From contig JAJYCL010000009.1 of the NCBI GenBank assembly GCA_021778415.1, forward strand, positions 1 through 64,000: a stretch of 64,000 nt of DNA, written 5' to 3'. Origin of the DNA: a bacterium (GTDB lineage Bacteria > Vulcanimicrobiota > Vulcanimicrobiia > Vulcanimicrobiales > Vulcanimicrobiaceae). The first letter of the stretch is position 1; every line of letters begins with the position of its first letter. Below are positions 52,685 to 59,426 of this stretch, in pieces. A model generated the notes under the pieces. That model did no database searches, had not been told where the DNA came from, and worked only from the letters and a program-made list of their open reading frames with translations. Made by a program: the position numbers and the translations under genes.

Positions 52685-53154
52685 TTGCCGCCCCGCCCTT
52701 TCATGAAATCGTTGATGAATTTATCTGCTGCAGCCTTGGTTTCGCTGTGGTCGATGATACGTTCGAGGGCGGCGTTTGCTCCGTCGCGGACGATTGAAAC
52801 GAGACGCCAAAATTGCGAACAGAATTCCGTGGCATCGCTGCTGATTTGTTCGACGGCGGCAACAATTGCTGCGCCGTTATCGGTGTAAAAAAATTTGATC
52901 GATTTATAGATCGACTGAAGTTCGACAAGGACCGGCGCGCTTTGCGCCTCATCTCGCGCCCAATCCGGTAGATCGTAGGTTGATGAGATGCTAAAAAAAT
53001 GCGGGTCGCGTTCGGAAACGACGACGGTAAATGTGCGGCCGCGCGCGCGAAAATGAATGGCAGTCAATCCGTTTTCCGGATCGATATCATCGACGCGTGC
53101 TTTATGCCCTTCTTCTAAAAGGAAGGCTGCGATTTGATCGGAGGATGCGGACAT
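52681..53154 (-). CDS. YbjN-like protein, upstream member of a pair
   Basis: 157 residues. The same layout as the gene after it: a short N-terminal helix (SDQIAAFLLEEGHKARVDDI), strand pairs (LTAIHFRARGRTFTVVVSER, HFFSISSTYDLPDW), then a long helix-rich half (AVEQISSDATEFCSQFWRLV). Probably a divergent paralogue or a heterodimer partner. Separated by three bases from the gamma-carbonic anhydrase gene on the same strand. Confidence 0.6.
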   Translation of the reverse strand: MSASSDQIAAFLLEEGHKARVDDIDPENGLTAIHFRARGRTFTVVVSERDPHFFSISSTYDLPDWARDEAQSAPVLVELQSIYKSIKFFYTDNGAAIVAAVEQISSDATEFCSQFWRLVSIVRDGANAALERIIDHSETKAAADKFINDFMKGRGGN

Positions 53155-53157
53155 CGG

Positions 53158-53694
53158 CTACGAGCCTGCTGCCATGTCGAGATCACGCCCGATGCCGTGT
53201 GCAAGATATGCGCGCGAAAGTTCGACGTACTCATCGGCGGCAATCTTGATCCACTTCGCTGCCTCGCCTTCGATCTGTTTTTTTATTTTTGCGGGTACGC
53301 CGGCGGCGAGGACGTGATCGGGAATTTCGACCCGCTCACCCACGACGCTGCCGGCGGCAACGAGCGAGCCCTCGCCGACGACGCTCCCATTGAGCAGGAC
53401 TGCGTTGCTCCCGATGAGCGCGTGGTTTTTCACATGGCAGTCTTCCATGACCGCTGCATGGCCGATGGTGACATCATCATCGATCTGCGTTCGAATGGTG
53501 ACATGGAGCACGGCGTTATCTTGTATCGACGTTCGGGCCCCAACGCGAATGGGACCATTATCCCCGCGAAGTACGGCGCCAAACCAAATTGATGATTGCT
53601 CACCGACTTCCACATCGCCGATCAGCACGGCCGTTGGCGCGATAAAGGCTGTGGGGTGAACACGAGGGGTTTTGCCATTAAAGGTGATGAACAC
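53158..53694 (-). CDS. Gamma-class carbonic anhydrase-like (PaaY/YrdA) protein
   Basis: 178 residues of left-handed beta-helix hexapeptide repeats: VHPTAFIAPTAVLIGDVEVG, SSIWFGAVLRGDNGPIRVGA, SIQDNAVLHV, VTIGHAAVMEDCHVKNHALI. The metal-ligand pattern (His in VLHV, His in GHAA, His in VKNHA) is present. GGAGG six bases before GTG 53694 fixes the start; the longer frame reaches into the divergent gene. It may hydrate CO2 or be an acyl/thioester-related relative. Confidence 0.9.
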   Translation of the reverse strand: MFITFNGKTPRVHPTAFIAPTAVLIGDVEVGEQSSIWFGAVLRGDNGPIRVGARTSIQDNAVLHVTIRTQIDDDVTIGHAAVMEDCHVKNHALIGSNAVLLNGSVVGEGSLVAAGSVVGERVEIPDHVLAAGVPAKIKKQIEGEAAKWIKIAADEYVELSRAYLAHGIGRDLDMAAGS

Positions 53695-53719
53695 GCTAAT
53701 CCTCCGCACGAGAGGTTCC

Positions 53720-53977
53720 ATGCATCGCCATAACACCCCGCTGCGCGGCGTAAAAGCCGTTCCGCGCCCAAAACCCGACGATCCGAGTTATGTCGCCGTG
53801 AATTATGCCTACGCCGGGAAATCCGGCCATATTCACGAGGTTGTGACGATCGGCGGTCGACAGCTTGCAAAAGTGGGATTCGACGATCGCAAGATTGTGT
53901 ACTACTTGCTCGATGATTTGGAACTCGATTATGATTCCAAACGCGGAACATTCCATGACACCGATGTGAAAGGGTAG
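53720..53977 (+). CDS. Small conserved-looking protein of unknown function
   Basis: 85 residues starting at ATG 53720, with AGAGG upstream. It contains YVAVNYAYAGKSGHIHEVVT, IGGRQLAKVGFDDRKIVYYL and LDDLELDYDSKRGTFHDT, which suggests a compact beta barrel. Only 25 bases separate it from the divergent carbonic anhydrase start, so their promoters must overlap or lie inside each other. Three bases from the next gene. Confidence 0.6.
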   Translation: MHRHNTPLRGVKAVPRPKPDDPSYVAVNYAYAGKSGHIHEVVTIGGRQLAKVGFDDRKIVYYLLDDLELDYDSKRGTFHDTDVKG

Positions 53978-53980
53978 CCG

Positions 53981-54886
53981 ATGCCGATTCTCCCAGTCGC
54001 TCCGCCCGTGACAATCACGCCACCGGGCGGTTTTGATTACGTGACCGTCGACGCCGTTCGGCGTCGCGCCTATGCTGCTCAACCCGGAGCGCAGACGCTT
54101 GTCGTCATCGATATGAAAACCGGAGACGTGCTTAAAAAAATTCATGTTGGGCACGCGCACGGCGTTGCCGTGAATCCGGCCAATGGGCATGTCTTTACCG
54201 GTAATGGTATCGATGATTCGGTGAGCGAAATCGATCCCGTCGCCGGAAAAGTTTTGCGCACCGTCAAGGTCGACGGCCATGTCGATGCCATCGCCTACGA
54301 TGCAAGGTTAGGTCGCGTCTATGCTGACGAAGATGATGGTACGCGAATGTTTGTCGTCGACACGAAGACCTTCAAAGTGCGCAAAAACGTCGCGTTGCCG
54401 GGGCATAAGCCGGAGTATCTCGTGATCGATCCTACGACGCATATCGTCTATCAGAATATCGATGACAAAAGTGAAATTGCGGTCATCGATCCGACGTCGC
54501 TGACGGTCGTGCGGACGATTCCTACGCCGGAACTCATCCATAACCATCCGCTGCAGTTCGATGCCGCGAATAACGCGCTGCTGGTTGCCGGTGAGAATCA
54601 TGTGCTCTCGGTGTACGGCACGGATGGAAAACTGCGGGCCAAAGCGGCGATGCCCACCGGTATCGATCAATGCAGTTGGGATCCGCAGCATCGACGCCTC
54701 GCGTGTGCCGGCGGTAGCATCAGCGTTTTTTCCTACTCGGGAACCGGCGCTCCGGTGCTGATCGGGCAGAGTGCCGCCATTAAAGGTGCGCATACGCTCG
54801 CCGTTGACCCGGTGACGGGGACGATCTTTGTCGTTTGGACCGATAGGCTGGCCGCCCACACGGCCCGCTACAAGGTGGCTCCGTAA
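53981..54886 (+). CDS. YVTN-type beta-propeller protein
   Basis: 301 residues without a signal peptide. Propeller repeats: FDYVTVDAVRRRAYAAQPGAQ, HAHGVAVNPANGHVFTGNG, HVDAIAYDARLGRVYADEDD, KPEYLVIDPTTHIVYQNIDD, AHTLAVDPVTGTIFVVWTD. The VIDxKTG-type strands are typical of YVTN/surface-layer propellers, which are mostly extracytoplasmic; the missing signal is unusual. Binding target unknown. Confidence 0.85.
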   Translation: MPILPVAPPVTITPPGGFDYVTVDAVRRRAYAAQPGAQTLVVIDMKTGDVLKKIHVGHAHGVAVNPANGHVFTGNGIDDSVSEIDPVAGKVLRTVKVDGHVDAIAYDARLGRVYADEDDGTRMFVVDTKTFKVRKNVALPGHKPEYLVIDPTTHIVYQNIDDKSEIAVIDPTSLTVVRTIPTPELIHNHPLQFDAANNALLVAGENHVLSVYGTDGKLRAKAAMPTGIDQCSWDPQHRRLACAGGSISVFSYSGTGAPVLIGQSAAIKGAHTLAVDPVTGTIFVVWTDRLAAHTARYKVAP

Positions 54887-54901
54887 GCGATTTTTTAGCC
54901 T

Positions 54902-54947
54902 TTGGCTCCCCGGGGTGCGAGTTAGGTCCACGCCCCCGAGGAGCCAA
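54902..54947 (+). terminator. Terminator-like hairpin after the propeller gene
   Basis: TTGGCTCC (54902-54909) pairs with GGAGCCAA (54940-54947), extended inward by five pairs (CGGGG with CCCCG) after a mismatch. No T run follows. Confidence 0.45.
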
Positions 54948-55000
54948 GCCTGGTATCAAAAGGGGCGGTGTCCACGGCACCGAATCATCAGCCCTCGCGC

Positions 55001-55076
55001 GCCGACGTAGCTCAGTTGGTAGAGCAGTTGTTTCGTAAACAACAGGTCAGCGGTTCGAATCCGCTCGTCGGCTCCA
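55001..55076 (+). tRNA. tRNA-Thr (anticodon CGT)
   Basis: 76 bases fold as a complete cloverleaf: acceptor GCCGACG with CGTCGGC, D-arm GCTC/GAGC, anticodon stem GTTGT/ACAAC with loop TTCGTAA (anticodon CGT, reading ACG), T-arm AGCGG/CCGCT with TTCGAAT. The CCA end is encoded (55074-55076). A terminator follows at once. Confidence 0.97.
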
Positions 55077-55083
55077 TTTTGAA

Positions 55084-55115
55084 AAGCCCCGTGAAATATA
55101 AATTTCACGGGGCTT
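55084..55115 (+). terminator. Intrinsic terminator after tRNA-Thr
   Basis: AAGCCCCGTGAAAT (55084-55097) pairs perfectly over 14 bases with ATTTCACGGGGCTT (55102-55115), followed by the T-rich CGCTTTCTTTTTC. Confidence 0.85.
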
Positions 55116-55290
55116 CGCTTTCTTTTTCGTAATCACTGCAGCTCTGTGAGCTTGTCTATAGTTAAGGCACGTCTGATCAATTCAACGATCGTGGCAGAGA
55201 TCGAGGGTAATCGCGGATATCGGTCCCATCGACCGACACTTCGCCGACTTTTCTCGCTGGAAAGCGGCTAGTTTCGGAAAAATTTCGACA

Positions 55291-55836
55291 CTACGCCCCT
55301 GTAAGGCGCAATAATCTTCGTTTTTGAACGAACAAATTTGCGAGCGCGCAAAGTACGTTGACGACGTTTGTGTTTTTGGCAAGACCACGGTAGCGGACTT
55401 TACGAAAACCGAAGACGCCCTTGACCACGCCGAACACATGCTCAACTCGCGAACGGATCGATGACTTGCGACGATTGATTCTCCGCTCGGAACGCGAAAG
55501 CGGTTTCCCGCGATAGGCACGGACATTCGTAAAATCTCGCGCCTCGGCGCCGCACGTTGCCCGCGATAGGCTGAATCACCCCAAACGCGCGTCTCTTTTC
55601 CATGCAGAAGCTGGGGAAGCACCTGGCTGTCATGAACGTTGGCTGCCGTTGTTACGACGGAGTGCACGATCTTCTCCGCGCTATCGATGCCGATGTGCAT
55701 TTTCATCCCGAAGTACCACTGATTGCCCTTTTGGGTTTGATGCATCTCCGGATTGCGTTCGCCATACTGATTCTTGTGGATCTTGGCGCGGTAATGATCG
55801 ATGCGTCGACAATCGTACCGCCCGAATTTTTAGACT
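55291..55836 (-). pseudogene. IS5-family transposase, C-terminal fragment with frameshifts
   Basis: In one frame: GGTIVDASIITAP at the 5' end. In another: MHQTQKGNQWYFGMKMHIGI and VTTAANVHDSQVLPQLLHG with WGDSAYRGQ. In a third: YRGLAKNTNVVNVLCALANL ending at 55291. These are consecutive blocks of the IS5 DDE transposase, so at least two frameshifts have occurred. The preceding central block is missing. Confidence 0.85.
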
Positions 55837-57170
55837 GTGTCCGGAATTGTGTGTAACTGCGGTCGCAGGGTGATGTGAGCGTTTTCACGCTTGTAAGACG
55901 AGCTCCAGGCTTTCTGGCGTCATGTATCTTCGTTCCGTCATCCAGTCTTCGCTTTGCTCGATAAGAATCATTATGATGAGCCGAAACGCCGATTCCGGCG
56001 ATGGGAAAATGCCGATCGAACGGGTTCGCCGTCGGATCTCTTTGTTGAGATGCTCGATCGGATTATTGGATGAAATTTTCTTGTGATGTTCGAGCGGAAA
56101 TGCAAGGAACGCGAGCGCATCGTCGATGCCGACATCGAAGATCGTCATTGCCTTAGAAAGCGAGTCGGCAAAGCGTATTCGTACGTCGGCGATGGCGCGC
56201 TGAGCGCTCGCGAGCGAAACCTGCGAAAACACGACCTTCATTGCCGCAGCGAATTCAAGCTTGCGGCTTTGCGGTACATGGGCCAGCACGTTGCGGTAGA
56301 AATGGACCTTGCAGCGCTGCCAGCTCGCCCCTTGCATCGTCGTGGAGATCGCCGCCTTGAGGCCTTCATGCGCGTCGCTGATGACCAGCTTCGTGTCGGT
56401 AAGGCCACGCTTGCGCAGTCCACGCAGAAGCCCCGTCCAACTCTCCTTGCTCTCGGTATCAACGACATCGATGCCGACCACGTCCCGATAGCCGCTGGCG
56501 GCTACGCCGTAGGCGATGACGACGGCATTGCTCACGACGTGGCCGTCGAGGCGATCCTTTCCGTAGAGCGCGTCGAGCCACAAATACGGGTACTTCTCGG
56601 ACAGCGGACGATTTCGAAATTCTTCCGCGCGAGCATCGAGTTCGACACAAAGCTCGCTGATTTGCGATTTCGACAGTCGTTCGACCCCCATCGCCGCAAG
56701 CACGTCCTCCATCTTGCGCGTGCTGATGCCGCCAATGAACGCTTCCTGAATCACCGAGATCAATGCGCGTTCACTGCGCTTCAAATGCTCAATGACCGTC
56801 GGTTTAAAGTTGCTATTTCGCGCCCGTGGGATTTCCAGATCAAGGCTTCCAGCGCGCGTGTTGAGCCCACGGCTACGCGTACCGTTGCGCTGATCGCGTC
56901 GGTGTTCGCTTCGCTCGTGCGGATCGGCGCCGATGTGATCGTCGAATTGCGCCTGAATCGCCGCGTCGTAAACCAGCGAGAGCATGCTGCGCAAGACGTC
57001 GACGTCTTTTCTCCCAAGCAGATCGGCAAACGCCGCACGCTGCTCAGGACTGAGGTTGAGAGATTCCATTCGGTCCTTTCGTTTGCGCTTCATAGCGCGA
57101 TACTTGGACCGCAGAGGCCCCGCTCCTCGGCACGAGGCGGGAACCGATTCTACACACTTTTCCGGGCACT
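55837..57170 (-). mobile_element. IS256-family element nested in the IS5 element
   Basis: About 1334 bases. The ends are imperfect inverted repeats: the left reads GTGTCCGGAATTGTGTGTA from 55837; the right, read inward, shows GTGCCCGGAAAAGTGTGTA from about 57169. No 8-9 base direct repeat flanks it, in line with a deletion of neighbouring IS5 sequence. It carries one intact transposase gene. Confidence 0.85.
55885..57093 (-). CDS. IS256-family (mutator type) transposase
   Basis: 402 residues, apparently intact. DDE landmarks: LWLDALYGKDR (first Asp), KLVISDAHEGLKAAI (second Asp), WQRCKVHFYRNVLAHVP (the family Cys/His block) and NNPIEHLNKEIRRRTRSIGI (Glu). The start at 57093 is used; ATG 57069 is also possible. 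A long antisense frame at 56083-57177 is a shadow of this gene. Confidence 0.95.
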   Translation of the reverse strand: MKRKRKDRMESLNLSPEQRAAFADLLGRKDVDVLRSMLSLVYDAAIQAQFDDHIGADPHERSEHRRDQRNGTRSRGLNTRAGSLDLEIPRARNSNFKPTVIEHLKRSERALISVIQEAFIGGISTRKMEDVLAAMGVERLSKSQISELCVELDARAEEFRNRPLSEKYPYLWLDALYGKDRLDGHVVSNAVVIAYGVAASGYRDVVGIDVVDTESKESWTGLLRGLRKRGLTDTKLVISDAHEGLKAAISTTMQGASWQRCKVHFYRNVLAHVPQSRKLEFAAAMKVVFSQVSLASAQRAIADVRIRFADSLSKAMTIFDVGIDDALAFLAFPLEHHKKISSNNPIEHLNKEIRRRTRSIGIFPSPESAFRLIIMILIEQSEDWMTERRYMTPESLELVLQA

Positions 57171-57298
57171 ACCATGATAAATAGGCGCTTCCATTGCACG
57201 ATGCGTTCCATGTCGCGCAGGAACGCCTCTCGGCGCGTGACCTTCGTGTAGCGCTCGAACGGGTTCGTCGCAAGCGTCATTTGAAAATCTTTCGGCAT
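57171..57298 (-). pseudogene. IS5-family transposase, N-terminal fragment
   Basis: From an ATG at 57298 the frame reads FERYTKVTRREAFLRDMERI then VQWKRLF and stops matching at the IS256 end near 57170. This is the N-terminus typical of IS5-group transposases (a T-R-R-E-x-F-L, M-E-x-I-V-x-W pattern). It continues, after a gap of about 90 residues, in the fragment at 55291-55836. Confidence 0.8.
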
Positions 57299-57500
57299 CA
57301 CACGAATGGTAACATCGCGCCGCCGGAACTGCGACGATTTCAGACTTGCCTTAAGCACAAAAATTGTCACCGGAAGGAACCTGCGATTAACGACAAGAAA
57401 TTAAACCACGCCTCACCATATTTGGACCTTTTAATAGTATGATATGTTTGGCTTTTAAAATTACGTCGCTATTCCAATAGTTACGCGAGAGAAAGAGATA

Positions 57501-58313
57501 ATGAGTTCAATTAATCGGATTCAATTTTTGAAATCGAGTTCAATTGGTGCTATAGGGGCACTCTTGACTGCTTGCAGTTCTGGTTTACCCACGGGGCTGG
57601 GAAGCACGGCAAAACCACTGGCGAGGAACCACTTAAAGGTAACGACGTTTACACCAATCCAGCAGTTAGCAGGACAATCCAAAGAAATTTCGATCAGTGA
57701 TCTTGCGGCAGACATTTCGGGTTACTATGACGGGATTCAAAATACAAAATTCTTCAACCTTGATGCAATCGATACCGCTGGCAATAGGTATGCGACCGCT
57801 TCGACAACTCTCGACGCATCCGATATGTGGAATCTCCAATTATCTGCTCCCGACCTAGGGGTGAACGCTCATTTCAGCTTAAGCCGCCCGACAATTGCGA
57901 CTCCGGGAACAACCTTTTCGGTATGTGCTGGAACCTTTTTGAGTTTTGCAAATGACGGATCCGTATCGATGAATTTTCCGTCTAAACATACGCTCAAAGC
58001 TTGGTGGACGCAGTCGAATGACGCGATACTTTTGCTTACCGATCCGAATGGTAACTCGGCGTCGCAACTTCTACCACTTTCGAGAATGGTCGAACCCCAA
58101 GCCAATTCAGCTATGAGTTCGGAAATTACCCGCGAGTATACGTGCCAGGCCATGAAGGGTGGTCTTCTACTAGGGGATATGATTGCCGCAGCAGGAGGGG
58201 GTATTGCGGTCACTGGCATAGGGGCACCACTGGGGGCAGCGCTGCTGGTTATTGGTGGACTCGCGATTGTGGGTTATGGCGCGGCTGTCATTGCTAAAGG
58301 CTGTCCGCTCTAG
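57501..58313 (+). CDS. Lipoprotein-like protein with a Gly-rich hydrophobic C-terminus
   Basis: 270 residues; GAGAAAGAG precedes the ATG. The N-terminus NRIQFLKSSSIGAIGALLTAC resembles a weak Tat-like or ordinary lipoprotein signal with lipobox LLTAC. The middle (about 45-215) looks like an all-beta domain (FFNLDAIDTAGNRYATASTT, FSLSRPTIATPGTTFSVCAG). The last 50 residues are small-residue-rich and hydrophobic (GGGIAVTGIGAPLGAALLVI, then GGLAIVGYGAAVIAKGCPL), like pore-forming or bacteriocin-type helices. Base composition is more AT-rich than the neighbours. No family recognised. Confidence 0.65.
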   Translation: MSSINRIQFLKSSSIGAIGALLTACSSGLPTGLGSTAKPLARNHLKVTTFTPIQQLAGQSKEISISDLAADISGYYDGIQNTKFFNLDAIDTAGNRYATASTTLDASDMWNLQLSAPDLGVNAHFSLSRPTIATPGTTFSVCAGTFLSFANDGSVSMNFPSKHTLKAWWTQSNDAILLLTDPNGNSASQLLPLSRMVEPQANSAMSSEITREYTCQAMKGGLLLGDMIAAAGGGIAVTGIGAPLGAALLVIGGLAIVGYGAAVIAKGCPL

Positions 58314-58544
58314 TTGAAGAACCCCATCTTCAAAGCACTAGGCCAACGATTGACCAGGATTGCTACGGCGCGCACTTGGGCAGAAATTGGTTTAATACTG
58401 GGTACACTATCGCTAGCTTTAGCGACTTCTCTGCTTCTGTTACGTACATTTGAACTAGCCTGGATTCCGTTAGTGGTCTCGGCTGCATTAATACCGCTAT
58501 GTATTTTGCTTGCTGTCTGTAAATTTAGGAATGAGAAGGACTAA
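58314..58544 (+). CDS. Small two-helix membrane protein, partner of the preceding gene
   Basis: 76 residues, TTG start immediately after the preceding TAG. There are two hydrophobic segments: IGLILGTLSLALATSLLLL and WIPLVVSAALIPLCILLAV, with a basic N-terminus (NPIFKALGQRLTRIATAR). Size, topology and tight spacing resemble immunity or accessory proteins next to secreted toxins, but this is inference only. Confidence 0.5.
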   Translation: MKNPIFKALGQRLTRIATARTWAEIGLILGTLSLALATSLLLLRTFELAWIPLVVSAALIPLCILLAVCKFRNEKD

Positions 58545-58554
58545 GTGAGCGTGG

Positions 58555-58622
58555 ACCGGTTTCGCATGACACCTCATCGTCGGCATCGTCGCCGACGCTA
58601 TGCGAGCGTCCGGGAAACCGGT
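58555..58622 (+). promoter_or_regulatory. Nested hairpin element before the Cache gene
   Basis: ACCGGTTTC (58555-58563) pairs perfectly with GAAACCGGT (58614-58622). Inside, GCAT (58564-58567) pairs with ATGC (58600-58603), and CGTCGGC (58578-58584) with GCCGACG (58591-58597). The fold lies ten bases after the small membrane gene and 48 before the Cache gene. It may be a terminator without a T run or a structured leader. It does not match a riboswitch I know. Confidence 0.4.
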
Positions 58623-58670
58623 ACTGGCTCACATACGAAGCTGGCTGGCGAAAGTTTGAGGTAACCGGTA

Positions 58671-59426
58671 GTGAAAATTTTTTTACAATGCGCGGCTATT
58701 TTCGTGCTGTCACTCTTCGGTGTGGCGAGTTCGGCAAGTGCAGCGCCGTTAAGCATCAATGCGAATGTCGGCTTGCAAGCGTTCGTCTCGTTAAGTGATG
58801 CGCATATCGGCGCGACCTTGAATTCGCTCGTTGGATTTTCCGGGACGGCAGAAGCGAAATCAGGAGCCTGGAGCACGATCGAAGGCGGCCTACGCGCTGC
58901 CACGCACGGCAACGTCCCGGAGACGGTGTTCTATGCTGTTCCATCCGGAAAATACTGGGTTGTGGGCAAAGGAGCGCAAGCGCTTCCGATTGGCGATCGT
59001 CCGTATTTCGCGAAAGTATTTTCCGGTAAAAATGCCGTTGGGGATTTGGTGATCGGGCGTTCGACGGGTGCTGCAGTTGCTATCGTTGCCGTTCCAGTTC
59101 GTGGCGAAAACGGCACGGTCACCGGCCTTGTCGGCGCGGCAATCGATCTCTCGCAACTGAATGCGATGCTCATAAGGGAGCTGGGCTTGAGTGCCGGGAT
59201 GCTGTTCTGGGCGACCGATGCTCACGGGATTACCGCGTTACATAGCGATAAGGCGAACATCATGAACAATGCCATGAAGGATCCGTTCATCGCGAAAACC
59301 CTTCGGAAGATGATCGCAACTCCGTCGGGTGAAGAGACGTATAAGTTTCGCAATATCACGCGCACCGTCTTGTATCGCCATTCCTCACTTACCGGATGGA
59401 CGTACGGCTTCGGAATCATTCACTAA
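58671..59426 (+). CDS. Secreted Cache-domain sensor protein
   Basis: 251 residues, GTG start. The signal peptide ends at ASSASAAP. The remainder is a double-Cache-like sensor domain: PSGKYWVVGKGAQALPIGDR and PYFAKVFSGKNAVGDLVIGR are the classic ligand-pocket region; VVAIVAVPVRGENGTVTGLV-type strands follow. Usually such domains sit on histidine kinases or chemoreceptors; here it stands free, so it could bind a small ligand in the periplasm. The 3' end overlaps the convergent gene by 11 bases. Confidence 0.82.
   Translation: MKIFLQCAAIFVLSLFGVASSASAAPLSINANVGLQAFVSLSDAHIGATLNSLVGFSGTAEAKSGAWSTIEGGLRAATHGNVPETVFYAVPSGKYWVVGKGAQALPIGDRPYFAKVFSGKNAVGDLVIGRSTGAAVAIVAVPVRGENGTVTGLVGAAIDLSQLNAMLIRELGLSAGMLFWATDAHGITALHSDKANIMNNAMKDPFIAKTLRKMIATPSGEETYKFRNITRTVLYRHSSLTGWTYGFGIIH

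Larger units (their letters stand above)
55166..57350 (-). mobile_element. IS5-family element, interrupted and partly deleted
   Basis: Terminal inverted repeats GGCACGTCTGA (55166-55176) and TCAGACTTGCC (57340-57350) match at 10 of 11 positions. Both ends are flanked by TTAA (55162-55165 and 57351-57354), a fitting four-base target duplication for the IS5 group. The IS5 sequence is split by an IS256-family element at about 55837-57170. Removing that leaves about 850 bases, roughly 300 short of a normal element. The N-terminal transposase fragment lies at 57171-57298, the C-terminal fragment at 55291-55836. Confidence 0.8.

Noticed and set aside
56083-57177. Long 364-codon plus-strand frame opposite the IS256 transposase
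   Set aside because: It is the antisense shadow of a clear transposase gene in GC-rich sequence; its translation is Arg/Ala-rich with no motifs.
58555-58622. Cyclic di-GMP riboswitch
   Set aside because: The conserved GEMM core sequences are not present; only generic stems are seen.
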